Assembly: GCA_964633355.1 (NCBI GenBank)
Contig: CAZWGO010000001.1
Coordinates: forward strand, 165,996 to 229,995
Direction: 5' to 3'
Length of the DNA stretch: 64,000 bases
Origin: Micavibrio_B sp964633355
GTDB lineage: Bacteria; Pseudomonadota; Alphaproteobacteria; Micavibrionales; Micavibrionaceae
In this document: piece by piece, positions 1-6,486 of the stretch
Layout: every line of letters starts with the position of its first letter
Numbering within the stretch: the stretch's first letter is position 1
Position numbers and translations under genes: made by a program
Notes under the pieces: generated by a model
Seen by the model: only the letters and a program-made list of their open reading frames with translations
What the model was told of the DNA's origin: nothing
Databases searched by the model: none

Positions 1-320
1 TGAACCGACGCCACCGCCATCAAGGCCGCCATGGCAAAAATGACGATAACAGGTTTATAGGTGACGGCTTTGGGATCGGGCAAGGGCTTGCCGAAATAGG
101 CGCGCAGATCGGTATAGCCGCCGATGCGCTCGCCGCCGATAAAAGTCTGCGGCGTTGTTTCGACATTGTGCTGTTCCTTGAATGCGTCGGTTTCCTCGCG
201 CGTTTTCAAGAAATGATCTTCAACCTCGTATCCTTCGCGCTTCAAGAGGTCGAGCGATTTCAGCCCGTACGGGCAGATATGCTTCGGCATCACCATGCGG
301 TAGAGAACGGCTTTTTTCAT
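1..320 (-). CDS. Glutaredoxin-like membrane protein (partial, C-terminus off the window)
   Basis: Reading the minus strand from the ATG at 320 gives an uninterrupted frame to base 1. The N-terminal part is a glutaredoxin/thioredoxin fold: a short strand, then a CPYG redox motif at residues 16-19, then TTPQTF and GG-containing segments near residues 55-65 that match the glutathione-binding cis-Pro region. A hydrophobic helix begins near residue 90 and runs off the edge. The motif has only the first cysteine (CPYG, not CPYC), so a monothiol mechanism is likely. This layout is seen in glutaredoxin domains fused to MauE/DoxX-type membrane domains; the membrane part is an inference because it is cut off. 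Confidence 0.75.
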   Translation of the reverse strand, partial: MKKAVLYRMVMPKHICPYGLKSLDLLKREGYEVEDHFLKTREETDAFKEQHNVETTPQTFIGGERIGGYTDLRAYFGKPLPDPKAVTYKPVIVIFAMAALMAVASV

Positions 321-403
321 AGGGATAAAACTAGTCCTCTGCCGTCAGGATTCAATGGCAAAGCCGCGCCCGCGCAGGAAGCGGTATTCAGGCGGGAATC
401 TCC

Positions 404-432
404 TTGCGACCTTTGCCGCTTTCCTTTAATCT
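404..432 (+). promoter_or_regulatory. Probable sigma-70 promoter for the structured leader
   Basis: TTGCGA at 404-409 and TAATCT at 427-432 are separated by exactly 17 bases. This would start a transcript near 439, just ahead of the first hairpin of the folded leader. It is a pattern match only. Confidence 0.45.
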
Positions 433-440
433 CACAGGCA

Positions 441-608
441 GAATTGAGAGCTCAATTCGGGGCTTGATAACCCTTGATTTACCGGCGTTGTGCGCCGTAA
501 CGCACTCCTTGACCCTTAGGGTCGGGGAGGCCTGAATGTATGTCCAGCCCGATCCCCTTCGGGTAAAGATTCAGGCGGCCTCTCGTAAGTCAGGTTTATC
601 AACTCCCC
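441..608 (+). ncRNA. Candidate structured RNA / 5' leader
   Basis: There is no coding signal here but strong folding potential. A perfect hairpin with arms GAATTGAG/CTCAATTC occupies 441-458. A long closing helix pairs 459-482 with 585-608, about 20 pairs with small mismatches. Inside it lie hairpins 483-487/493-497 (CGGCG/CGCCG) and 511-515/519-523 (GACCC/GGGTC). A long arm pairs 525-537 with 569-584 and carries an inner hairpin 548-552/559-563. The structure ends 28 bases before a 37-codon gene with a good ribosome binding site and has a promoter-like sequence upstream. It could be a cis-regulatory leader or a free-standing small RNA. I did not recognise a riboswitch, 6S, SRP or tmRNA signature. 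Confidence 0.5.
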
Positions 609-636
609 GATCACCAAGAGAAAAGGAGTTAAAACC

Positions 637-750
637 ATGACCCATTGCCGCGACAATAATAATTCTGCCGTCATCATCGCTTTCATGTTCTGCGCCTCGC
701 TGATCTTTATCGGCGGCGTGCTGACGGGGTTTATGATTTGGGGGATGTGA
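637..750 (+). CDS. Small single-pass membrane protein, 37 residues
   Basis: A short frame begins at ATG 637 after a clear ribosome binding site (AAAAGGAG at 621-628). The product starts with a polar N-terminus containing His, Cys, Arg and a run of Asn. A hydrophobic stretch of about 24 residues with Gly-Gly in the middle follows, ending in a Trp-Gly-Met tail. It looks like a single membrane helix. It lies directly after the folded leader at 441-608, so its expression may be controlled by that RNA. No family is recognised. Confidence 0.5.
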   Translation: MTHCRDNNNSAVIIAFMFCASLIFIGGVLTGFMIWGM

Positions 751-800
751 GTGTTTAAGTTTTAACCACGGAGCGCACGGAGATCACTAGTGCGCTTTCA

Positions 801-826
801 TGTCATTCCCGCGCAGGCGGGAATCT
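801..826. repeat. Single REP-like palindrome
   Basis: TGTCATTCCCGC followed by GCGGGAATCT forms one palindromic unit of the family found at many gene borders in this window. The rest of 751-977 is AT-rich. It also has one arm of the ACC(G/A)CGGAG-type repeat near 774-790, and I see no gene in it. Confidence 0.6.
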
Positions 827-977
827 CCCTTTTAACCACAATGACACAACCAAGATTTTGCTCCCATTACAAAAATATTAAAAAACCGTAGTTTTATTTT
901 ATTGCGGATTGTCGAATTCGTAGAAAGGGCGGATTTTTGATATTTTCTTAACTATAGTTTTAATTCGGTGTTGAACG

Positions 978-1352
978 CTAATTTATCTTTAGGCTTCTAA
1001 TTCTTGCCTGAAGCAGGGCTTTTTCACATGCGAGACGGTTTATTGGTACTTCTCTGCCATGTGTGTTGCGCATCAATACTCTGTGACATTCAGTTTCTTT
1101 ATATTTTTCAAAGGCCGCAATGCTTTCTTTTAGGGCGGCTTCATTATTATAGTCTGGCTGCTCTTTATCAATTTCTTGAGCCGCTTTTATATTTTTTTCA
1201 TTTTCTTTTAGAAGTAATTTCTCCAGATCGCTGACTTCAATTTGCGAGCAGTAAATTAATTCGTCTCTGTGAATAGTTGTGTTGCAATTCACACCTTGTG
1301 CAAAAGAAGGAGCCGAAAAGAATATAAGCAGAATTATTATGGTTCTAGTCAT
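978..1352 (-). CDS. LprI-like secreted protein (DUF1311)
   Basis: The 124-residue product begins with a typical Sec signal peptide (charged MTR, hydrophobic core, cleavage after SFA around residue 18). The mature part has four cysteines. Its helical pattern (Q-E-x-x-x-L, then Y-K-E-T-E-C-H, then A-C-E) resembles the lysozyme-inhibitor LprI/DUF1311 family, which is periplasmic. The start codon overlaps the stop of the upstream gene by four bases (ATGA), so the two are translated as a unit. Base composition is AT-rich compared with lepA or purH. The LprI assignment comes from the cysteine and helix pattern, not from a search. Confidence 0.6.
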   Translation of the reverse strand: MTRTIIILLIFFSAPSFAQGVNCNTTIHRDELIYCSQIEVSDLEKLLLKENEKNIKAAQEIDKEQPDYNNEAALKESIAAFEKYKETECHRVLMRNTHGREVPINRLACEKALLQARIRSLKIN

Positions 1353-2068
1353 TTTTTATCTTTCTTATTAAGTTCGGCAATGCGGCCCTTCGTTATTTCA
1401 ATCTCGCATGAAATTTCTGCAAGCCTGCCTGCCAATCCACCACTAAGTGTATAGGCATTCCGTCGCAAGCATTCAGCATCTCTATATGCTTTGAATCTTT
1501 CGCTGCTTAACTTTAAGACTTTTTTATTTTCGTAGAGCGGGGCGATTAAATCGTTTTCTTTCGCTTGCGCAAAGGCCCCCTTTTCTATTGCGAGAAGTGC
1601 ATCGTTCAGTTTTTGATATTTGCTTGTCAAGCAAGTAAGGACTTGTGAGCGGTCAGATAATTGATGGCAATTTTGATCTTCGGCTTTTGCTTCCGATTTC
1701 AAGTTGGCCACTAGGGCTTTAAAAAAATCTATCTCGCAGGTAAACTTTTGATTATCTATACCCATTATCAAGCGTAATGCACATTCCGATTCTGCATATT
1801 TATCGAAGTTTTCATCGCTTTTGGTTTGAAGTGCTTCGAGATTATACATATAGGAAAAATTGGCGTCTGCCTCTTTTACCCTTGTCAGTTTTTTCTCGCG
1901 AAGTTGCTTGAGTTCTAACTTAAGAGTTTGAAGACTTTGACAGTTTTGTAGCTCTGAAAATTTCAGATTCTCGTCACATTGATCTGGTTGCGATTTATCT
2001 CGTTCGAAAGAAGAAAATATTAAGATACAATTTAAGATCAGACTTAGGATCAATATTCCAATTTTCAT
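1349..2068 (-). CDS. Exported protein with two tandem LprI-like domains
   Basis: I chose the ATG at 2068 because it follows a GGGAG ribosome binding site and starts a hydrophobic signal or anchor segment (MKIGILILSL). An upstream ATG at 2134 would add 22 residues lacking these features and overlapping repeat DNA. After the leader there are two similar units of about 100 residues. Each begins with a Cys-rich segment, then a charged helix, then Y-x-x-x-E-C and a final C-E-I motif. The unit matches the single-domain protein encoded immediately downstream, so this looks like duplication within an LprI-like pair. The likely location is the periplasm or the outer face of the inner membrane. Confidence 0.55.
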   Translation of the reverse strand: MKIGILILSLILNCILIFSSFERDKSQPDQCDENLKFSELQNCQSLQTLKLELKQLREKKLTRVKEADANFSYMYNLEALQTKSDENFDKYAESECALRLIMGIDNQKFTCEIDFFKALVANLKSEAKAEDQNCHQLSDRSQVLTCLTSKYQKLNDALLAIEKGAFAQAKENDLIAPLYENKKVLKLSSERFKAYRDAECLRRNAYTLSGGLAGRLAEISCEIEITKGRIAELNKKDKK

Positions 2069-2121
2069 TAAGCGCTCCCGTATCGAAGAATGTAACAAAC
2101 ATTGAAATTTTATACAAACCG

Positions 2122-2440
2122 CGTCATGCTTCAAATGTTAGGCTTCATCATGAAAAGCCACGCCGTTTTTCGGTCATCCCCAAGGCGCACGGAGGGCGAT
2201 TAGTCCTTACTCTCCCTCTCTCTTGCGAAGCGAGGGAGAGGGTCGGAAGCGTTAGCTTCCGGGGAGAGGGAGACTTTCCGCCGCTTAAAACCTTGCAACG
2301 AAGTATTATAAAAGCCGAAATACTCCCTCTCCCTTAATCCCTCTCCCTCACTGCGTAAGGGAGAGGGAAAACAAAAAAACACCTCAAAATCGACGTACGA
2401 ACTAGACAAATTTCATACGAACTAGACAAAAAGTTAATTT
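2122..2440 (-). repeat. Composite dispersed repeat, copy A
   Basis: Read on the minus strand, this has three blocks shared with copies at 26.1-26.5 and 58.4-58.7 kb. The first, at 2386-2440, contains two direct TTTGTCTAGTTCGTA units. The second (about 2206-2365) has CCCTCTCCC/GGGAGAGGG palindromes. The third, at 2122-2192, has the core CCGAAAAACGGCGTGGCTTT and then AAGCCTAAC. No credible gene is present, and the open frame through 2200-2409 reads repeat sequence. Confidence 0.6.
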
Positions 2441-2462
2441 TGAAAGCCTTAAGTCTTTAGAG

Positions 2463-2575
2463 GAGATCCCTGCTTTCGCAGGGATGACAGTTTAGGTGCA
2501 GTGATCAAACAGAAAGAACGCTGTGTTCTCTGTGTCGCTGTGGTTTGAAAAACAGATCCCCGCTTTCGCGGGGAA
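2463..2575. repeat. REP-like palindromes (two units) with a partial second-family arm
   Basis: GATCCCTGC/GCAGGGATGAC at 2463-2489 and GATCCCCGC/GCGGGGA at 2554-2575 are palindromic units of the dispersed family. Between them, at 2518-2546, is one arm of the CTCTGTG...GTGGTT repeat type. These fill the rest of the space between copy A and the lipoprotein gene. Confidence 0.6.
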
Positions 2576-2601
2576 GCAGTGTTCGCTAAAAATAGAAAAT
2601 T

Positions 2602-3003
2602 TTATATATTCAGCGTCAGTTTCCGGCACTGGGCGTTTAGATAGTCCTCGGCGTTTCGATGGCCTTTTGAAAAACTATCCGCTTGATCCCTGATAATGCT
2701 GTTCATCTCGACAACGGGAAGATTGGCAGGTTTGCGGTCGATGGAGGCCACAACGGCGCGGCTGCGGATTGTTTCCATTTTCTGGACATCTATAGGCGAC
2801 GATGGCGTAAGAAAATATTTATTGACTAGGGATGACGCGGCACCGGCGCAATCGACGGTGGTAAAGAAACTGATGCCGTCAATTTTCTTTGGCAAATTGG
2901 TCGTGTCGATAATAAAGGCGTTGTCTGTTTGCGGGGCAAGCTCTGACGAGCAAGCGAAAACCAGCATCAACGGCGATAGCATAGATAATTTTTTAAACGA
3001 CAT
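2602..3003 (-). CDS. Hypothetical lipoprotein
   Basis: The 133-residue protein has a lipoprotein signal: MSFKKL, a hydrophobic core, then a VFAC lipobox with Cys at residue 18, followed by SSE. The mature part contains two further cysteines and no motif I recognise. The gene sits directly downstream of lepA on the same strand, and stop and start overlap (TAATG), so it is probably translated by coupling to lepA. Serine at +2 suggests transport to the outer membrane. Function unknown. Confidence 0.6.
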   Translation of the reverse strand: MSFKKLSMLSPLMLVFACSSELAPQTDNAFIIDTTNLPKKIDGISFFTTVDCAGAASSLVNKYFLTPSSPIDVQKMETIRSRAVVASIDRKPANLPVVEMNSIIRDQADSFSKGHRNAEDYLNAQCRKLTLNI

Positions 3004-4820
3004 TATTCATCACCCATCTTCAGCGCGGCGATAAACGCGCTCTGCGGGATTTCGACATTCCCGTATTGGCGCATTTTCTTCTTACCTTCTTTTTGCTTAT
3101 CGAGAAGTTTGCGTTTCCGTGACACGTCGCCGCCGTAACATTTCGCGGTGACGTCTTTACGCATGGCGGAGACATCTTCGCGCGCGACGACCTTGCCGCC
3201 GAGCGCGGCCTGAATGGCGATTTTGAAGAGTTGTTTCGGGATCAGTTCTTTCAGGCGTTCGCAAAGCTGGCGGCCTCTTCGTTCGGCCTGCGTTCTGTGC
3301 ACGATCATGGCGAGGGCATCGACCGGTTCTTGGTTGACGAGGATTTCCATCTTCACCAGATCGCCTTCGCGGAATTCTTCCAAGTGATAGTCAAAGCTGG
3401 CATAGCCTCTAGAGATTGATTTCAAACGGTCGTAAAAGTCGAAGACGATTTCATTAAGCGGCAGCAAGTATTCCAGCATTGCGCGCGTGCCGACATAGGT
3501 CATGGTGATTTGTTCGCCGCGTTTTTGCTGGCAAAGCTCCAAGAGCCCGCCGAGATATTCATCTGGCGTGAGGATCGTCGCCTTGATCCATGGCTCTTCG
3601 ATTTTATCGATGACCGAGCCGTCCGGCATATCGACCGGATTGTAAATTTCGGTCATCGTGTTGTTGGTTTTATAAACTTTGTACACAACGCTCGGCGCGG
3701 TCGGAATCAAATCGAGATTGAACTCGCGCTCCATGCGTTCCTGAATGATCTCCATATGGAGAAGGCCGAGGAAGCCGCAGCGGAAACCCATGCCGAGGGC
3801 TTGGGAGCTTTCGGCTTCGTAATGCAGCGAGGCATCGTTCAAGGCGAGGCGGCCCAATGAGTCTCTCAACTTCTCAAACTCCGAACTATCCGCCGGGAAG
3901 AGGGAGCAAAACACCATCGGGATCGAGGGCTTGAAACCGGGGAAGGGCTCGGTGGTCTGGTATTTTTCATCCGTGATCGTATCGCCGACTTTGGTGTCGG
4001 AAATATCCTTGATACCGGCGGTGATAAAGCCCATCTCTCCGGCTTTGAGTTCCGGCAGCAGGACATGTTTGGGTGTGAAGATACCGACGCGGTCGATCTC
4101 GCGTGTGGCGGCAGTGTTCATAAAGCGGATCTTCTGGCCCTTCTTGAGCACGCCATCGATGATGCGCACAAGGATGACAACGCCGAGATAGGCGTCATAC
4201 CATGAGTCGACAAGTAGCGCCTTGGTCGGTTTGTCCAGCGAGCCTTTCGGCGGCGGCAGGCGGGTGACGATGGCTTCTAATAGAAGGTCGATATTGATGC
4301 CGCTCTTGCCGGAAACAGGAATGGCTTCGGAGGCGTCGATGCCGATCACATCTTCGATCTGGGTTTTGACGCGCTCGACATCCGCGCTCGGCAGATCGAT
4401 TTTATTGATGACGGGGAGAATTTCGAGATCGTTGTCGATGGCCTGATAGACGTTCGCCAGAGTTTGCGCTTCGACGCCTTGAGTCGAATCGACGATCAGC
4501 AGCGCGCTTTCGCAGGACGCAAGCGAGCGGGAGACTTCATAGGCGAAATCGACATGGCCCGGCGTGTCCATGAGGTTGAGCTGATAGGTCAGGCCGTCTT
4601 TGGCCGTATAATGCAGGCGTACAGTCTGCGCCTTGATGGTGATGCCGCGCTCGCGCTCGATGTCCATATTGTCGAGGAGCTGTTCCTTCATCTCGCGTTT
4701 TTCCAGCCCGCCGCAAAATTCGATTAACCGGTCGGCCAGGGTGGATTTTCCATGGTCGATATGGGCGATAATGGCGAAGTTGCGGACGCGCTCTTGCGGG
4801 ATATGGTCTGTAATGCTCAT
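3003..4820 (-). CDS. lepA: Elongation factor 4 (LepA), ribosome back-translocase GTPase
   Basis: The 605-residue protein has the usual LepA length and full GTPase signature: AHIDHGKST at residues 19-27, DTPGHVDF near 84, and INKID near 138. EF-G-like domains and the LepA-specific C-terminal domain (KKKMRQYGNVEIPQ) follow. LepA binds stalled or mis-translocated ribosomes and moves them back one step using GTP. The start at 4820 matches the conserved N-terminus (RNFAIIAHIDHG). The gene is followed without a gap by a lipoprotein gene. Confidence 0.97.
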   Translation of the reverse strand: MSITDHIPQERVRNFAIIAHIDHGKSTLADRLIEFCGGLEKREMKEQLLDNMDIERERGITIKAQTVRLHYTAKDGLTYQLNLMDTPGHVDFAYEVSRSLASCESALLIVDSTQGVEAQTLANVYQAIDNDLEILPVINKIDLPSADVERVKTQIEDVIGIDASEAIPVSGKSGINIDLLLEAIVTRLPPPKGSLDKPTKALLVDSWYDAYLGVVILVRIIDGVLKKGQKIRFMNTAATREIDRVGIFTPKHVLLPELKAGEMGFITAGIKDISDTKVGDTITDEKYQTTEPFPGFKPSIPMVFCSLFPADSSEFEKLRDSLGRLALNDASLHYEAESSQALGMGFRCGFLGLLHMEIIQERMEREFNLDLIPTAPSVVYKVYKTNNTMTEIYNPVDMPDGSVIDKIEEPWIKATILTPDEYLGGLLELCQQKRGEQITMTYVGTRAMLEYLLPLNEIVFDFYDRLKSISRGYASFDYHLEEFREGDLVKMEILVNQEPVDALAMIVHRTQAERRGRQLCERLKELIPKQLFKIAIQAALGGKVVAREDVSAMRKDVTAKCYGGDVSRKRKLLDKQKEGKKKMRQYGNVEIPQSAFIAALKMGDE

Positions 4821-4891
4821 GCCTGAAGTTAGTAGGGGGTTGCACGGACAAATTCAAGTCTGATATGTGTTTAGGAAGAACGGAGAAGAAA

Positions 4892-5284
4892 ATGGCGAAA
4901 AATACAGGAAAAATTATCGGGTTTACGCTGGTCGGCGTCACGACGCTTTTGACACTGGGGGGAGTGTATGGACTGGTCAATTCTGCCATATCGGCGGACG
5001 CCGGACCGGATACGGCGACGACGGTCGAGGGGAATTCCGCAAGTGGCGTAGGTGTGGGCGAGGCGGTGCCGCCGCAGGATCTGGGCACAAGCGAATGTGA
5101 ATTCGGCGACTGGGTCGGTCAGGGCGCAACCGAAGCGGAAGCCGCGGCCAAAGCAACAGGGCGCCCGTACCGCATCCTGCCCCCGGGCAGCGCCATGACG
5201 ATGGATTACCGCGCCGACCGCATCAATATCGAAACCGATAAACGCGGCGAAGATGCAACAGTCGTGAAGGTAAGTTGCGGATAA
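4892..5284 (+). CDS. Secreted peptidase inhibitor I78 family protein
   Basis: I chose the ATG at 4892, preceded by GGAGAAG, over an upstream ATG at 4865. The 130-residue product starts with a hydrophobic membrane or signal segment (residues 6-27). It then has a low-complexity linker and a C-terminal domain of about 65 residues. The motifs C-x-F-G-D-W-V-G-Q, PYRILPPG, MDYRADRIN and a final V-x-C-G are the hallmarks of inhibitor family I78 (PF11720), which blocks serine proteases. The two cysteines bracket the domain as expected. It is divergent from lepA and ends at a bidirectional terminator. Confidence 0.85.
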   Translation: MAKNTGKIIGFTLVGVTTLLTLGGVYGLVNSAISADAGPDTATTVEGNSASGVGVGEAVPPQDLGTSECEFGDWVGQGATEAEAAAKATGRPYRILPPGSAMTMDYRADRINIETDKRGEDATVVKVSCG

Positions 5285-5304
5285 TCGGAATTTATCAAGA
5301 CAAT

Positions 5305-5346
5305 AAAAAAACCCGCCAACTCTTTAACTGAGGGGGCGGGTTTTTT
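5305..5346. terminator. Bidirectional intrinsic terminator
   Basis: AAAAAACCCGCC and GGCGGGTTTTTT form a stem with a loop of about 17 bases, flanked by A and T runs. It lies between the convergent I78 gene and the orphan gene ending at 5362, and can serve both. Confidence 0.9.
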
Positions 5347-5361
5347 GTGAATTAGGGTTGG

Positions 5362-6399
5362 TTATACGCCACCCATTGTTTTGCTTGGAGAGGCTGGGCC
5401 TGATAAACCAAGAGAAGTAAGAAGTTTTTGTTCAGCTTGAGGGTTTTTAACTTCGCTACGAATGGCTGCGGCCATAATTGCGCGTTCGGTCATGTTATCA
5501 ATAAGATTTGTGTTGCCCGTATTATCACCTTTTGCAAATTTTTTGAACTTATCTTGAAGTTCAATAGCCTCTGAACCTAGTAAAATAGGGCTAGGACCTT
5601 TCATAAGCTTATCCATGGCGGAATTCAAGTTTTCGATTGATATACCTGAGCTTACTGTCCGGTTAGAAGTTCCATATTTAGGATCCACTACAGTAGGTTG
5701 AGGGACTTTAGAAGCATCTCCAACACCTTTTACGCCACCTTGAACAACAGCGTCCTGCTGTTCAGAAACTTCTTTTGCAGCGCTCTTTCGTCCTGCAGTA
5801 AGAATGCCCTGTGTAACGGTAGGGTCTATATAAACTCCGTTTTTATAATCTTCTGCTGCCTTTAAACCTTCTGGGCTTGGTTTGACAAGTTGAGGTCTTA
5901 GATCTTTAGCAAGATCAAGGCATCCTTGGGCAAAGTCATCTAAGCCAAGTTTTTTACAAACAATACCTAACGTTTCCAACATACCGGAAAAACCAGCTTT
6001 CATCTGTTCAATAGATTGTTCAGCATTCATCAATCCTTGGGTAGATTGATTGAAAAGAGCAATAGCCTTTAAGTAAGCATCTTTAACAACGTCTTGTGTA
6101 TTTCTGGCAGCATTAGCAGAATTTTCGAGAGAATTATCTCCCGCCCTTTTTTGTACGCCAGCTTGTGCTTCTGCCTCGGATCCACCGATAACTCCAGCAT
6201 TTTTATCAGCTGCAGCCCGGCGAGCCATAATGTCGCGATTTTTTAAGAGAATATCTCTAATTTTTGTTTGATCGCCACCAGCTTTGCCAAGATCAACGGC
6301 CATTTGCTGTTCTTCAGCTGACAATATACTTGGGGAACCGCCACCTGTTTGACCAGAGACTTCCATAAGTCTTTTATCTTCTGTGAAATCAAATCTCAT
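5362..6399 (-). CDS. Unknown protein, 345 residues
   Basis: No family is recognised. The protein has no signal peptide or membrane helix. It is rich in Ala, Gly, Asn, Gln and Lys and appears largely helical. The ribosome binding site AAGAGGG lies 7 bases before the ATG; a similar GAGGG precedes the orphan gene at 27042. Base composition is AT-rich compared with neighbouring core genes. It lies downstream of two larger orphan genes on the same strand, separated by 87 bases that contain the inverted repeat ATGCAA/TTGCAT at about 6456-6476. The three may form one functional group. Confidence 0.6.
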   Translation of the reverse strand: MRFDFTEDKRLMEVSGQTGGGSPSILSAEEQQMAVDLGKAGGDQTKIRDILLKNRDIMARRAAADKNAGVIGGSEAEAQAGVQKRAGDNSLENSANAARNTQDVVKDAYLKAIALFNQSTQGLMNAEQSIEQMKAGFSGMLETLGIVCKKLGLDDFAQGCLDLAKDLRPQLVKPSPEGLKAAEDYKNGVYIDPTVTQGILTAGRKSAAKEVSEQQDAVVQGGVKGVGDASKVPQPTVVDPKYGTSNRTVSSGISIENLNSAMDKLMKGPSPILLGSEAIELQDKFKKFAKGDNTGNTNLIDNMTERAIMAAAIRSEVKNPQAEQKLLTSLGLSGPASPSKTMGGV

Positions 6400-6486
6400 T
6401 TAACAACCCTCTTTATATTTATTAATTAGCTTATTTTAGCGCCGAATCTTCTCAAAATGCAAGAAAATTTGCATCTTATTGCCATA

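Noticed and set aside
2200..2409. Open frame of 69 codons, minus strand
   Set aside because: Lies wholly in repeated CCCTCTCC palindromes of the composite element and has no ribosome binding site or plausible protein composition.
4537..5088. Frame of 183 codons overlapping lepA and the I78 gene
   Set aside because: A shadow in another frame of lepA; biased Arg/Pro/His composition and no independent start signals.
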